51,244 bases of DNA. It comes from Amoeboaphelidium protococcarum. Taxonomy: Eukaryota; Aphelidiomycota; Aphelidea. The position numbers and the translations under genes were made by a program. Shown piece after piece: positions 12,459 through 23,092 of the stretch. Every line of letters starts with the position of its first letter. Within the stretch, counting starts at the first letter, position 1. The notes beneath the pieces were generated by a model, which saw only the letters and a list, made by a program, of their open reading frames with translations, did no database searches and had not been told where the DNA came from. The DNA is taken from the NCBI GenBank assembly GCA_023515745.1, contig JALECJ010000012.1, positions 1 through 51,244 on the forward strand, in the 5' to 3' direction.

Positions 12459-14665
12459 TCAATTTTAATTTTATTGAGTAGAAGATTAAATAAGCTTCAC
12501 CTGCGAACTTAGATTCAAATGCTTTAAATTAGCCTTCTCTAGGTAATCCAATGTGAAATATCCACCGTTCTAACAAATCTTCTACAACGTCTCGACTTTA
12601 TATACAGCACTTAAAAATTGCACCGAGAACGTAGTATTTTAACGGTCATTAACATTTGGCATTTTATTAAAAGTGCCGACAGCTGCACTTTAGCCTTTCA
12701 ACATCTGGACAGGATCTTTCAAAATCTAATCAGTTAACAGAAGGTCATCATCTATAACCCATAAATACTCATAGTTGATATGAAACTAGTTATTATCATC
12801 ATTTAACTTAGGTACAATAAAAGAACAAACATCTAAACTGGCTCTTCCGAGGATCAATTTAGAGTAAGAGACATCTCTCAATTCTGGTACATTCAAAGTA
12901 TTATCAGTGTCTTCTAGAGCAGCAATCACAACATCATAGTTAAACCTCAAGTTGAAATAAATATCGAACCTTCGAAGCCAAGCCTTAAGTTGGGTCTATC
13001 CCCGAGAACTCCTTACAATCACAGCAGCTGGATATTTTGCAAAATTATGCTCCCTTATGTGAAGGTCATTAAGATGACTGACATTCAAAGGCGGAAGTGG
13101 AGGCATAAAGGAATCTTGCTGAACGTCAGTCCTAAACTGCTTCCAAACACTAACATGTCTGGACGTTAATGTGCGAAACCATATTTTGACGCGGTACTGA
13201 GTATCAGCCTTCAAATCAGTCAGAGTATAACGCAGCTACTTCTCAGATGAAAATATCTGATGAGAGGATTTAGATATAACGCGCTTATCATCAATGTGGA
13301 CACCATCAGCCAAATCGGACAAAGGCGACGGAGACAGTTACTCAGTAGTCACAATATACTTGTGCTTACCAAATGACGGAGCAATCCAGCTAATGGTCGC
13401 AGATTACGCGCCTATAGACTCAACAATCAATTGGAAATGGCCTCTGTATATGGAGCACTTCTTGGTACTCTGAGGCATAATCTCGAATCCGTGCTCAAGT
13501 GCACCAGCTTCAAGCGGTTCTGACGTAAACTCTTGATAGTACTGCCCACTTGGATACATGACGAACGGCCTAGTATTAGAAAACCCAGCACTACACCGCG
13601 CAAACGTTGAACTGAACGTAGTTATCAATTGCTTGCATTTACTGAGCAAGAACATGTCAGCGATGCCTTCCTAGATGCATTAAGTACCCGTTCTGCACAC
13701 ATTGTTCGGATCGGTAAGCTCGATGGTACTATTATTACTACCATAATTGAAACGAGACATGTCAACAGGAAGATCATTGGCCAACACCAGTGGCCTATCA
13801 CTACCCACTAAACTTAGATTCCTCAAGTAAAGTGAGGCATCAGCGTATTATTAGTCAGTCGCAGCCGGTCTATCCCATCGACGGCGTATCTACACTCCAA
13901 CACCACATTCAACACTCTTCCTATCCATTATGGCTTAAACAGCGGCGCTGGGCTGGAATAACAAGTCTGATACACGCTTGAATACTGGATATCCAATCTA
14001 TTGTATGTAATCGGCATACAAGTCATTTTGGGCGATGATATGACCCCAATACAAGTAATAATCAATTTTCAGAATATCATACTAATCCAGAGTGGACAAG
14101 TCAAAGCAGTTATCAATGTAAACACCGTTCTTCTTGAATAAATGAACACTGCTATATCTTTTGAGATTAAATCCAATTTCAGACTTTAGAAAGGGAAAAG
14201 GCAATCTGGCAAATAGATCATAAAATGAGGCCTATGATATCTCCTCAGGACCGAGAGACATTGAATCTTAATTGTCCCAATCCAGTATCAGAGCACGCTT
14301 GGTGACTAGAGCCAAAAGGAATCCAGATACGAGGCTCATAATCCGATTACAATTACCAGTGGCCGGATGAAAGTAGATAAGCACAGCTCTGAAGCGTTTC
14401 TCACCATTAAGGATTTTATACTGATTGTCCACAAAATCTCTATACCATTCTACACATGAAAATTTGCAATACATGAATGGTCAGCACACAAATCAGCTTC
14501 TCAAAAAAAGTATATAGCAATATTACCTAAATTATCAGCACTATAGCGAGAGATTAGGTGCCTGGTGGAAGTCCAGACTCTTTAATTAAATATGAGCAAT
14601 GAGATGAATACCCAGACTAGGATGCATATCGAGATCTTGACTGCTGTCTTTCTATGTAATTACAT
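12459..14665 (-). CDS. Multidomain Golgi-type glycosyltransferase: GT37-like fucosyltransferase, fibronectin-III-like domain, second GT-like domain
   Basis: Two minus-strand exons (14527-14665 and 12459-14449) around a 77-nt GT-AG intron give 709 aa. Exon 1 encodes a type II signal anchor (KISICILVWVFISLLIF after a basic start), as expected for a Golgi enzyme. The first catalytic region has a GNCNRIMSLVSGFLLALVTK segment resembling the donor-binding loop of plant/fungal alpha-fucosyltransferases (GT37), then VGVQIRRRW and a conserved loop ADMFLLSKCKQLITTFSSTF. A fibronectin-III-like module follows (about 400-490, YTLTDLKADTQYRVKIWF). The C-terminal ~190 residues carry AAVIVRSSRG, a FNYDVVIAALED strand and WVIDDDLL (a DxD-like motif), loosely similar to KTR/GT15-type transferases. 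Acceptor sugars cannot be predicted. Splicing restores a perfect frame, which supports the model. Confidence 0.75.
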
Positions 14666-15210
14666 CGCTATTCACGCAAACAACTAGTTTCAAATCACCC
14701 TTCTTATACTTTGAATAATAACGAAACGTTTAATTTCACAAGCAGGGGAGGATTGAGATGCCGATGCTCAAGCCACTTACTCAGCGCTCTTTAGTCTTGT
14801 AGTCGGTCGGTCGAGCGGGCGGTCGACAGAATGACAATAATCGCGAAAATGATGAAGATGATGAAAATGAATTATGATTGATGATAAGGAGAGCGAGCAG
14901 TGAGAACGATCTTCTTTGATCGGCGCGCGTTGAAATTCAGAATAGAATTTGTTTCACTCTGACGGTATTGTACACGCTTTCATAACAGTGGACTATCTAT
15001 CTGTCTCTGTACTATGATAACGAGGTACATCACGGAATTGAAAACCATCTAAATTATACTCAAGTTTTTGCGTTAGCTCCTTATTTTTGTTAGTGACTTG
15101 TTTTAAGGGTCGCATTCTTCTCTCTTTGCCTTTGATCATTGGGGATTCAATCACGTTTAATTATACATATCCGTGAATTCCGTTTACTCAATTTACAAAA
15201 CTATATATCA
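14666..15210. promoter_or_regulatory. Divergent intergenic region, glycosyltransferase / SGNH hydrolase
   Basis: A 545-nt gap between genes transcribed away from each other. It holds a short GTCGGTCG/GGGCGGTCG GC-rich patch near 14800-14825 and GATGATGA-type purine repeats near 14845-14885. No ORF or RNA gene is supported. Confidence 0.4.
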
Positions 15211-16065
15211 ATGATTTTCGAGGGCAAATTTTATGAGACATACCATGGTCATCCGTATTCTGATTTAATGATAATTGCTGAGAAGTTCTATGATAGATCA
15301 ATCATATGGCTCGCCGGCGACTCATCCCTTGATAACAAATATTGGATTCTAGATGAGCTTCGTATGAAACCACTCAATGGATATGAGAATTTGTTATTTG
15401 ATATGGTGCCTGACGTTAGCTTTCAGTTGAACAAGGGGATTGTAGATCGTGAAGAAGGTGACAAGTGGGTGGCAATCAACACGGCTGTAGAGGCGACCAC
15501 TTTGAATGAGCGCAAGCATAAACTGCTACCCAGTGACAAGGTCATTTCATCCTTTATGAAGGATGGCGACGTGTTAATCGTGAGCATTGGCGGTAATGAT
15601 GTCGCCCTATATCCGACGCCATCTACCATTTGGTCAATTTTGAGAAGTATCCGCTACGAGCCAGCTGATATATTGAGTGGGAAGGCGCCGCTGCAGCACT
15701 TGGTTAATTTACTTGGCGTTCGCGTGTAGGATTACATTAAACGCGTCATTGGCAACAAGAAACCGCGCAAAGTCATCGTAAACATGATATACTATCCTTG
15801 TGAGGTGAAAGGTAAATCCTGGGCTAACGTTCCGCTGTGGCTATTAAAGTATGATAGTGAACCTCAAAAATTACAGGCTATCATTTAGTATCTGTTTAAT
15901 GAAGCGACACAAAAGATTAGCCTAGATGGCATTGAAGTTGTTGCGTTCCCATTGTTCAGTGTTCTGGATGGTAAAAGTGCTCAAGATTATGTTCAACGCG
16001 TAGAACCATCTATACAAGGAGGTGCTAAAATGGCGAATGCCTTTCTGGATATCATTTTGAATTGA
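15211..16065 (+). CDS. SGNH-hydrolase-like protein
   Basis: One exon, 284 aa. Block I is seen as WLAGDSSLDNK near residue 31 (nucleophile Ser after Gly-Asp) and block III as VSIGGNDVALYP near residue 127, the two best-conserved motifs of the SGNH/GDSL esterase superfamily. The block V Asp-x-x-His dyad is not evident; the C-terminus has EPSIQGGAKMANAF where it is expected. The enzyme may therefore use a modified triad or be inactive. Substrate is unknown; family members hydrolyse lipid or carbohydrate esters. The frame is open upstream of the ATG at 15211 but has no earlier ATG, and this start gives the usual short lead into block I. No signal peptide is seen, so a cytosolic enzyme is likely. 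Confidence 0.7.
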
Positions 16066-16280
16066 TTGATTTTGAATCCTTTCTTTTTATTAATAAAGTT
16101 TTGAAATATGTATAATGAATATTAATTCACCTGGCTAGTTGTTGCTTTCAACTCCACTAACATGTGGAGCTATCGATGATGATGTGCGATCGAGATTTAA
16201 AACGCCGCTCCCTAATCAGGGTCCCTTATCATCAAGTTTTAGCTTTTTTCAGGCCCAGTGGACCAAATCGTCATAACTAA

Positions 16281-17489
16281 ATGGTAAACACTATTAGATA
16301 GTTGAAGGCTGCATTCTTTGTGTATTTGCTCAGCTGGTAGCAATTTGAGGCTCAAATTTACGGTGCCACGTGGAGTGCTCGAGATGAATAATGGCTCAAG
16401 CGTGTCAATGCATTTCAAGGCGTCAGGAGCTAGTATGAAGAATCTGCTACTGATAATACGTTCATGACTTCGATTGATTTCTATACCAAGGTTTACAGAG
16501 CAGAAACTGTGTTATCTGATTTCGTCTTTCCTTAACCGTCATATAATGATGTCGAAATTCTATATCGCAAGGTGCGTAAGTAAAGCCCTTAGGAGACTTT
16601 TGATACGCTGTCTCGAATCATATCGTAGTTCCAACAGAGTGGATATATGTCGTAACATGTCGCGGATGAGTTCATGTCCAATTTCGAATCCCAATCTATG
16701 GTTGAATATTATGACAGTTTGATGTAATTTATGCATAGAAATGCTGAGCCAGAGTTGTATCGTGCAATGAAGCATCATCGAGATCTGATGTATGACGCTT
16801 GGTAGTATGAACAAGCTCCGTAGAGCGCGTCAAGAAGCGTATCTACCACATTAATTAAAAGGCAAATTTAAATTCCCAACAAGGTGGGTATGGTCCCGAT
16901 AAAAGGTTTGCTCATTTTTGGTGCAGTATTCTTCACCGTGTTGTATCTTATCCTCTTAACAATCAGCTGGAGTGCGGTCGCAGCTGGACGCCAACGCGGT
17001 GCTTGTCCTAAATTGACACTGGCCGTATCAAGACTTTTGTCATCAGCCATGTTGGTATTCCTCGGACTGCTGATGTATCAGTACTTTTCTGGAGTGTAGT
17101 TTAGTACCATGTTGTTCGCCGGTCTGGCAGCGGGCTTCTTTGTTGGAGTGAACGTAATTATGGAGGCGCCCATGTTGATCAGCTCAATCTACCGCTTTTG
17201 CACCTCATGTGAAAATGACGATCAACAAGAAACACCAGCATTGCCTATTGTGTAACCACTGCCTGTTACTTAATACACCAGACCAGTGTAAAATGTGTAA
17301 CCAGTGAATAATGTCTTGGCTGTACCTGCCAATTAACTTCCACAAGTTTAAAGATACCAAGGCGCGATCACCCGTGTACCTGAGGATGTCTCACTAACGC
17401 CATGGTCTCGTCAGAACTCTCACCGATACCCGTCAGCTGTGGATCCAAATAATCCATTTCGTTCCCCTAACTAGAATGTGGCTCACTGA
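16281..17489 (+). CDS. Multi-pass membrane protein of unknown function
   Basis: 402 aa from the ATG at 16281 to TGA 17487-17489. The first ~200 residues are hydrophilic with helical character. Three or four transmembrane segments follow (about 210-310: LLIFGAVFFTVLYLILLTISW, a helix around SAMLVFLGLLMYQYF, and LFAGLAAGFFVGVNVIM), then a Pro/Gln-rich tail of about 80 residues. I do not recognise the family. The N-terminus is uncertain. An ATG at 16115 opens another frame of coding-like sequence that could join this one through a 40-nt GT-AG intron (16258-16297) with a good branch-like TAACTAA, but this intron is shorter than others in the window. The tail, with repeated short Pro-Val motifs, may be cytosolic and protein-binding (inference). 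Confidence 0.6.
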
Positions 17490-17639
17490 GCAAAACCAAG
17501 TTCAACTTTTATACTTGATATTTGACACTAGAGTTAAATAGATTTTGATAAAACTGATAGTCTCGCCATATATCTATGCATGCACGTCAATGCTTTAAAT
17601 AAGTTTTACAGTTTGTTTTTTGTTCTTTCACTGCCAAAG

Positions 17640-18020
17640 ATGCTTCTGATTAACAGGCAATTACATTCGCGTTCCGCCACATATATAATAAGAGCAATGT
17701 CGAATTCAGTATCCTCCCTAGAGTCCTCAATGAAATCAAAGATTCAGTAAAGCATCTCGCCTCTAAATCATCTTGAAATACATGATGTCTCTGGCGGATG
17801 TGGTAAGTCTTGATGCTCCCATGATAATAGAACGAATAACATTTTCGCACGTGTAGGCACATCTTTTGAATTGCTCATCGTGTCTCCAAGTTTTGAAGGG
17901 AAGAATACTCTGGCGCGTCATAGACTGATTAATAGCTTGCTGGAGACTGAAATTAAACAGATGCATGCATTTAGTCAGCGATGCTACACTCCATCACAGT
18001 ACGAGGCGTTGAAAAATTGA
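17640..18020 (+). CDS. BOLA3: Mitochondrial BolA-family protein BOLA3
   Basis: Two exons (17640-17802, 17857-18020) with a 54-nt GT-AG intron encode 108 aa. The N-terminus [20 protein letters not shown] is a typical mitochondrial targeting sequence. The BolA fold follows: [20 protein letters not shown], then a segment with [14 protein letters not shown], and [15 protein letters not shown]. The SGGCG Cys and the RHR His are the iron-sulfur ligands used with glutaredoxin-5-type partners, and the IHAFSQ-like end is diagnostic of the BOLA1/BOLA3 group. The family helps deliver 4Fe-4S clusters to mitochondrial enzymes such as lipoate synthase. Length is normal. The exon junction falls inside the GGCG loop and restores a Gly codon, so the intron is certain. 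Confidence 0.93.
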
Positions 18021-18249
18021 TTAAGACTTGGTGATTCGTTGATTGATGCCCTTCTAGTGAACTCTTTGCTTTAAAAATACCGCCGTCGTTGACCGAGTAA
18101 TACCATCAAACAAACAACCAAATAAACTCTCTAAATTTCTCACCATCATCTTCCTTATCACTTTGTTATTAAGTAATTATCTTTGGTTCTAGATTATCTC
18201 AATTAGAAATTGAAATTTACTTGCATAGTTGAGCTTTCATACTGTCTTA

Positions 18250-21200
18250 ATGTTGCTTAGTAGTTTGAAGTAAAAGTTATCCGGAACTGATGCCTAATAG
18301 AGTGGTAGTGATACTGCCATTAAGAAGGGATTCATATTCAAGAGGGGAAGCTCATGTCTCAGCAGATGGAAGCCGAAGTATGTGCGACTGAACACTCAGA
18401 ACATTGCACTGTTTGAAGCGTATAGCGATAAAGAGCCCAAATATCTAATACCATTGTCACAGATTGCCGTGGTTCGCAGTGAGCAATTTAATGATGGATC
18501 TCTGGGAAGTTAGACGACAAAGCTATCTCTCCTCTCCACCAGCACCATGTTTCCCTTTATAATTGTGACCAAGAGCAAGCGCAAGTTTTACCTGGCCACT
18601 TCATCGCAGAAGGATTGTAACGAGTGGATTAGCACCATAAAGTTGCTCAGAGATGGTCATAGTAAGTAGATGGGTGCATCAAGATTTGATCAGCATTTGA
18701 TTGATTCTGCATCTCAAGGTGACTATTATGATGATGCTTCTTATATTGCCGATTCTGATGTGGAAAGCGTTTATAGTCATTATACTACCAAGAGCAGGCC
18801 TAGATCGTCGAGAAGTGTCGCTAGCAGTCGAAGATCTTCTGCTAGATCTGCTCACAACGACAATGATCAGTCTGAAGGTGATGGTTAGATAATTGACGAT
18901 TTTATAAGTAGTTTGCGGCCATCTGTTATAGTTAAAGCTATCAATGGACACTATGCTAAGCCTATATTTAGTAGCGAAGATATATCTTACTTGTTACAGC
19001 GATCTCCAGGCTAGTCAGCGTCGAGAATGCCTCTTCAGATCTAGCCATTGGCCGGCTATGATGATATCTATCAGAATAGTGTAAGAAATGTCAACATTGC
19101 CCAGTAGTATCAGGTTGTTTCCAAGTTTGGGGAGGCTTGCACATATTTCTGTAAGAGAATTATTGATAAGCTGCATTTGCGCCGTGATAGTACTGATGGC
19201 CAGTAGGGATAATCTGATACTTTCAAGTATGGCGACTTGCTATTTAATTTTGCTGCCATTTATGACGGTGCCCATGAGGAGGAGTAGCAAGAGATTGTAT
19301 AGAAAATGGAAAAGACTGTATCTAATGAGTTGCTGGCTGTTAACAAAATCAACTCTTTACACACTGACACTGGTGGTGTATGTAAGGCTCTTCTTGGCAT
19401 AGTCGATTATCTCGGTTTCAAAGTGGTGTGTTATCCAGTGATGCCACTGTCTGCGAAAAGTATTGTTAGAGATGGAAGCATCGATCATGTGATGGATCCT
19501 TTGTGTAAAGCTTTAAATGTCACTGATCCGCCGGTTGAACTTCATAAAGTTGTTGAGAAGTAAAGAATTTACGGCTTGAATTGGTGCAATATTTTACCCA
19601 TTGACCATACTGATAGTAATGTGGCGGCCAAGAAGTATCTCAAGCTGAGACCAGAGTTTGTCTAAATGTATGATAAGCAGCTTCCATGTAAGAGTGATGA
19701 TGAAGAGTCGTTGGCCGCATTGAAAGAGGCTCATCGTCACCTGGTCAGTGTTGTAATTCCCAAGTTTGCATAATAACTTGATCAAATGGAAATCATGCCT
19801 ATCGATAGTCGTGGTTTGAGTGCAGAACTGCATAAGAGCGGAATTAATATTCGTTATATCGGAGTGTTATACGGAAGTGCAAAGTTGCCATATGTGCGCC
19901 ATCTTTTGGGTGTAGAGATGATTTCTAGAGTGTTCAAATTGTTATATAGAGAACGTATACGTCAATCTGTCTATCATTATCGCGATATCGGTGCCGTTGA
20001 TGTTCATCAAGATCTGATACGTGTTACTATTGAATTGCTAAATGAACTGTTGAATGTTAAAGGAGCCAAGTCTTCACAGTTGTGGAGTCAAATTGCTCGC
20101 GGAATATAACAGAAGTTTAATGTCAATAGTATATTCAAGTTGGACGAAATATATCTGCCTCATCTTTTGGATACAGTCGTAGATCATTGTGGTATTGTGT
20201 TGAAGCCTGTGAATTACATGAACAAGGATGGCGTAACTATGAAAGTATTGACTGCTGATGATTTCATTGAGTTTGAAATTAAATTCAAACATAGTTAGAT
20301 TAATGTGGTGAATGAAGGGCTGAATGACTTTGATAGAGCACTTTTATCGCTGGAATAGCATATTCAGGCACAACCTCAATTTAAGAAATTAGATGTCAGC
20401 CACACCAGTGCATTAAAATTGCTCAATGTGGCTAAGCAATTGCAGGCGATGAAGATGTTTGATGATGCTCTAATGTGCGCAACATCTGCTCTTCAGATGG
20501 CTCCATTTTAATCTGTTTTGTATGTAATGATTAAAATTGCAGTAATAGAGTTGCAAGTAGTTAAAAGTTGCACTCAGTTGGATAAGAATGGAAAGAAGTA
20601 GATGAGCCAGTACTTGGACAAGTAGTATCAGGAATGCAGATAGTCTTTACTGTACCATTTGTCCAAGAATCATCCAGTCACTATCACGCTTCTTGATAAG
20701 ATGGTTTATTGGAATTCTTTATTGTCTCTGAATGGTGTGGCGTATGAGTACTTGCTGCAAAGTCTGGAAATAGCAAAGAGATTACTTGGATACTCTCACC
20801 GCGTCGTGGCTGCGTATAATACAAAGTTGGGATATATGCTTCTGTAAATGCAAAGACCTGCAGACGCTTTGAAAAGATTCGAGGAAGCACTGTAGTACTT
20901 GAAGGGGCAACCACCTTCGTCCTAGAATCGGGAAGCTATGGCAGAGAATATGTACTCTATGGCTGAGGCTCACTTTGATATTGGCGATTATGATGAGGCA
21001 CTCAAGTACAGTCATTAGAGCAAGTAGTTGAGAGAGACTTTGTTTGGCCATGCGAATGGTAAGACTGCAGACTCTCAGTAGTAGTGTGCCAAGATCCTGG
21101 CTAATCAGTACGCTAACTATGATGGAATTGTGACTGAAAAGATGTAGAAAGATATGCAGTTGGCCATAAGCTTGTACGAGAAGGTGTTCAAGTTTATAAA

Positions 21201-21516
21201 GACTTCCACTGACCGACAATCGAAAGATGCCATGTTGTTGACATTGACCAAGACTCTGGTTGGCTTGAAGATAAGATTGATACCGTCGCGCCACTCCCAG
21301 CTGTTGGAGAGTATAAGAGAACAGTCTAGCGAGGACGTAATATAGGATTCCCTGTTGAAAGAAGTGGTGATCAAGTTGATACACTTGTCTCCTACAATTT
21401 ACTTGGAATAATTGTTCTAGAAATTGGATTAGCCTGAAGATAGAGATGACGCGATAGAAGAATTGACTGCCGTACTGCAAGTAGTTGAAAAGCAGGATAT
21501 TAACACTACCGCGTGA
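18250..21516 (+). CDS. PH-CLU-TPR protein (clustered-mitochondria family relative)
   Basis: One exon, 1088 aa. The N-terminus has a pleckstrin-homology domain (about 25-135: KKGFIFKRG, a Trp-rich strand, ending EWISTIKLL), an unusual addition. A disordered acidic/Ser-Arg stretch follows. Residues about 330-440 match the CLU domain (VDYLGFKVVCYPVMPLS with the preceding helix). Residues about 515-560 match its central part, including GLSAELHKSGINIRYIGVLY, which is the CLU hallmark. The C-terminal ~350 residues are TPR-like helical pairs. CLU proteins bind mRNAs of nuclear-encoded mitochondrial proteins and keep mitochondria dispersed. This protein differs from canonical CLU1 by the PH domain and by lacking a clear GSKIP-like N-terminus, so it may be a membrane-targeted paralog. 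The role is inferred from the family. Confidence 0.75.
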
Positions 21517-21730
21517 GTATACTGATGAAATTGATTATGATTTTGAATGTGATTTATTTGAGTGCTTTTTCTATCATCTTGAGCTTATTACCTTATGTGA
21601 CTTTCTGTGAGCGGGCGAATGAGTGAAACTCTGTGGCGTCAACCTTAGCGATTTCTTTACGCGTCTTTACTGTTCGTCGCACTGAGAACTCATCACCATT
21701 ATCATCAACTTTCTCTCAACTTAATTGTCA

Positions 21731-22264
21731 ATGGTATTTTCTACTCTGAGAACATCTATATCGAAAATAATGGCTAACCCAAAAGTATTTTTTGAAGTCA
21801 CCGCTAACAATGAGCCTCTGGGCAAGATTGTGATGGAACTGCGCGCTGATGTCGTTCCAAAGACTGCTGAGAACTTTCGCGCTCTGTGTACTGGTGAGAA
21901 GGGATTCGGTTATAAGGGATGCACATTCCACAGAGTCATCCCAGACTTCATGATCCAGGGTGGTGACTTTACCAACCACAACGGAACTGGTGGAAAGTCC
22001 ATCTATGGCGCCAAGTTCCAGGATGAAAACTTTTAGCTGAAGCACACTGCTCCTGGTGTCTTGTCCATGGCTAATGCAGGTCCTAACACTAATGGAAGTC
22101 AATTCTTTTTGTGTACTGTCCCATGTCCTTGGCTGGATGGTAAGCACGTCGTTTTCGGTCAAGTGACTGAAGGTATGAACGTGGTTAAGGCTATCGAGAA
22201 GCTTGGATCTCAGTCCGGCAAGACTGCCAAGAAGGTTGTCATCTCCAACTGTGGTCAGCTGTGA
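21731..22264 (+). CDS. Cyclophilin-type peptidyl-prolyl isomerase (CypA-like)
   Basis: 177 aa, one exon. All hallmarks of cyclophilin A are present: [51 protein letters not shown] and the cyclosporin-contact Trp in [10 protein letters not shown]. The enzyme catalyses cis-trans isomerisation of X-Pro bonds. The Gln in DENFQLKH is a TAG (22034-22036). Two ATGs are in frame. The first, at 21731, adds [13 protein letters not shown], which looks like a short mitochondrial presequence. The second, at 21770, begins [10 protein letters not shown] like cytosolic CypA. Dual initiation giving mitochondrial and cytosolic forms is plausible. Codon choice is notably C-ending and richer than neighbours, as expected for a highly expressed gene. 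Confidence 0.96.
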
Positions 22265-22486
22265 GTTACTAACGTTTGATATACGCGTGATAGTATAATC
22301 TATAATCAGGAAATATATGAATCGCTTTTACTCTTTTGTTTCCTTTTTATCTCCAGAGTTGCTTTGAAGTCTGGTTTATTTTCGATACTGAACATTCTTG
22401 CTCTTTTTAGCTTTAAAATAGTCTGATTAATTTTATTAAAAGTTGTTATTATCTTGACATTATATCGCTGTAGTAAGAAGAGAAAT

Positions 22487-23092
22487 ATGCAGCCTGCAGG
22501 TCGACGAACATCGAAGCGATTGCATTCTACAGAGCCTAGTTTATAATAGTAGTAGTAGCAATAAGACTCTTAGCGACAGCCGTCTGATAATAATAATAAT
22601 GGAATGGAAGATGATGGCGTCGATTAATTTTTATAAGGCGATTTTCAAATGAATGCTGGTGATGAAAATGAAATGGATTTGCTTCATGAGGGTACGTAGG
22701 AGTTGGACGAAGACTAATAACAATCACACGCTGCCTTGAGTGCTGATACCGAGCGAGACTTGTCGATCTTGGAGCTTTTGGAAAAGATGAAGCAGTAGAA
22801 TTTTGAGCCCATCGTGCCCGACTCAGCACTCAGATTCTACTTGGAGAAGGGCGGATTGGACTGTCCTGATAAAGATGTACGAAACTTGATCGGTCTGATG
22901 GGATAGAAGTTTATCCACGACATTGTGAGTGATGCGTACCAGTTTCATTAGATAAACGCGCAATCTCAGCAGGCATCGTCGAGCGCCGCCGCGTACAGAA
23001 AGAGCCGGAAAAGTGTTCTCACAATGGAGGATTTGTCTTTTGCTCTCGCGCAGATTGGCGTTGACATTTCCAAGCCTGAATATCATGTCTGA
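22487..23092 (+). CDS. TAF10: TAF10, histone-fold subunit of TFIID/SAGA
   Basis: 201 aa, one exon. An acidic, Gln/Asn-rich N-terminus (Gln run encoded by consecutive TAA/TAG/CAA) is followed by the TAF10 histone fold from about residue 90: FEPIVPDSALRFYLEKGG, then LIGLMGQKFIHDIVSDAYQ, a Ser/Ala loop, and LTMEDLSFALAQIGVDISKP with an EYHV end. These match the conserved TAF10 alpha helices and C-terminal LTMEDL...KPEY motif. The Gln of the LxxQKFI helix is a TAG (22904-22906), one of the best code anchors here. TAF10 pairs with TAF3, TAF8 or SPT7 in general transcription complexes. Its last codons overlap the ATG of the downstream ATG5 gene by 8 nt. Confidence 0.95.

Noticed and set aside
20782-21480. 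Long minus-strand ORF (232 aa) opposite the CLU-TPR gene
   Set aside because: Lies entirely antisense to the TPR helices of a well-supported gene; open frame is a codon-structure artefact.
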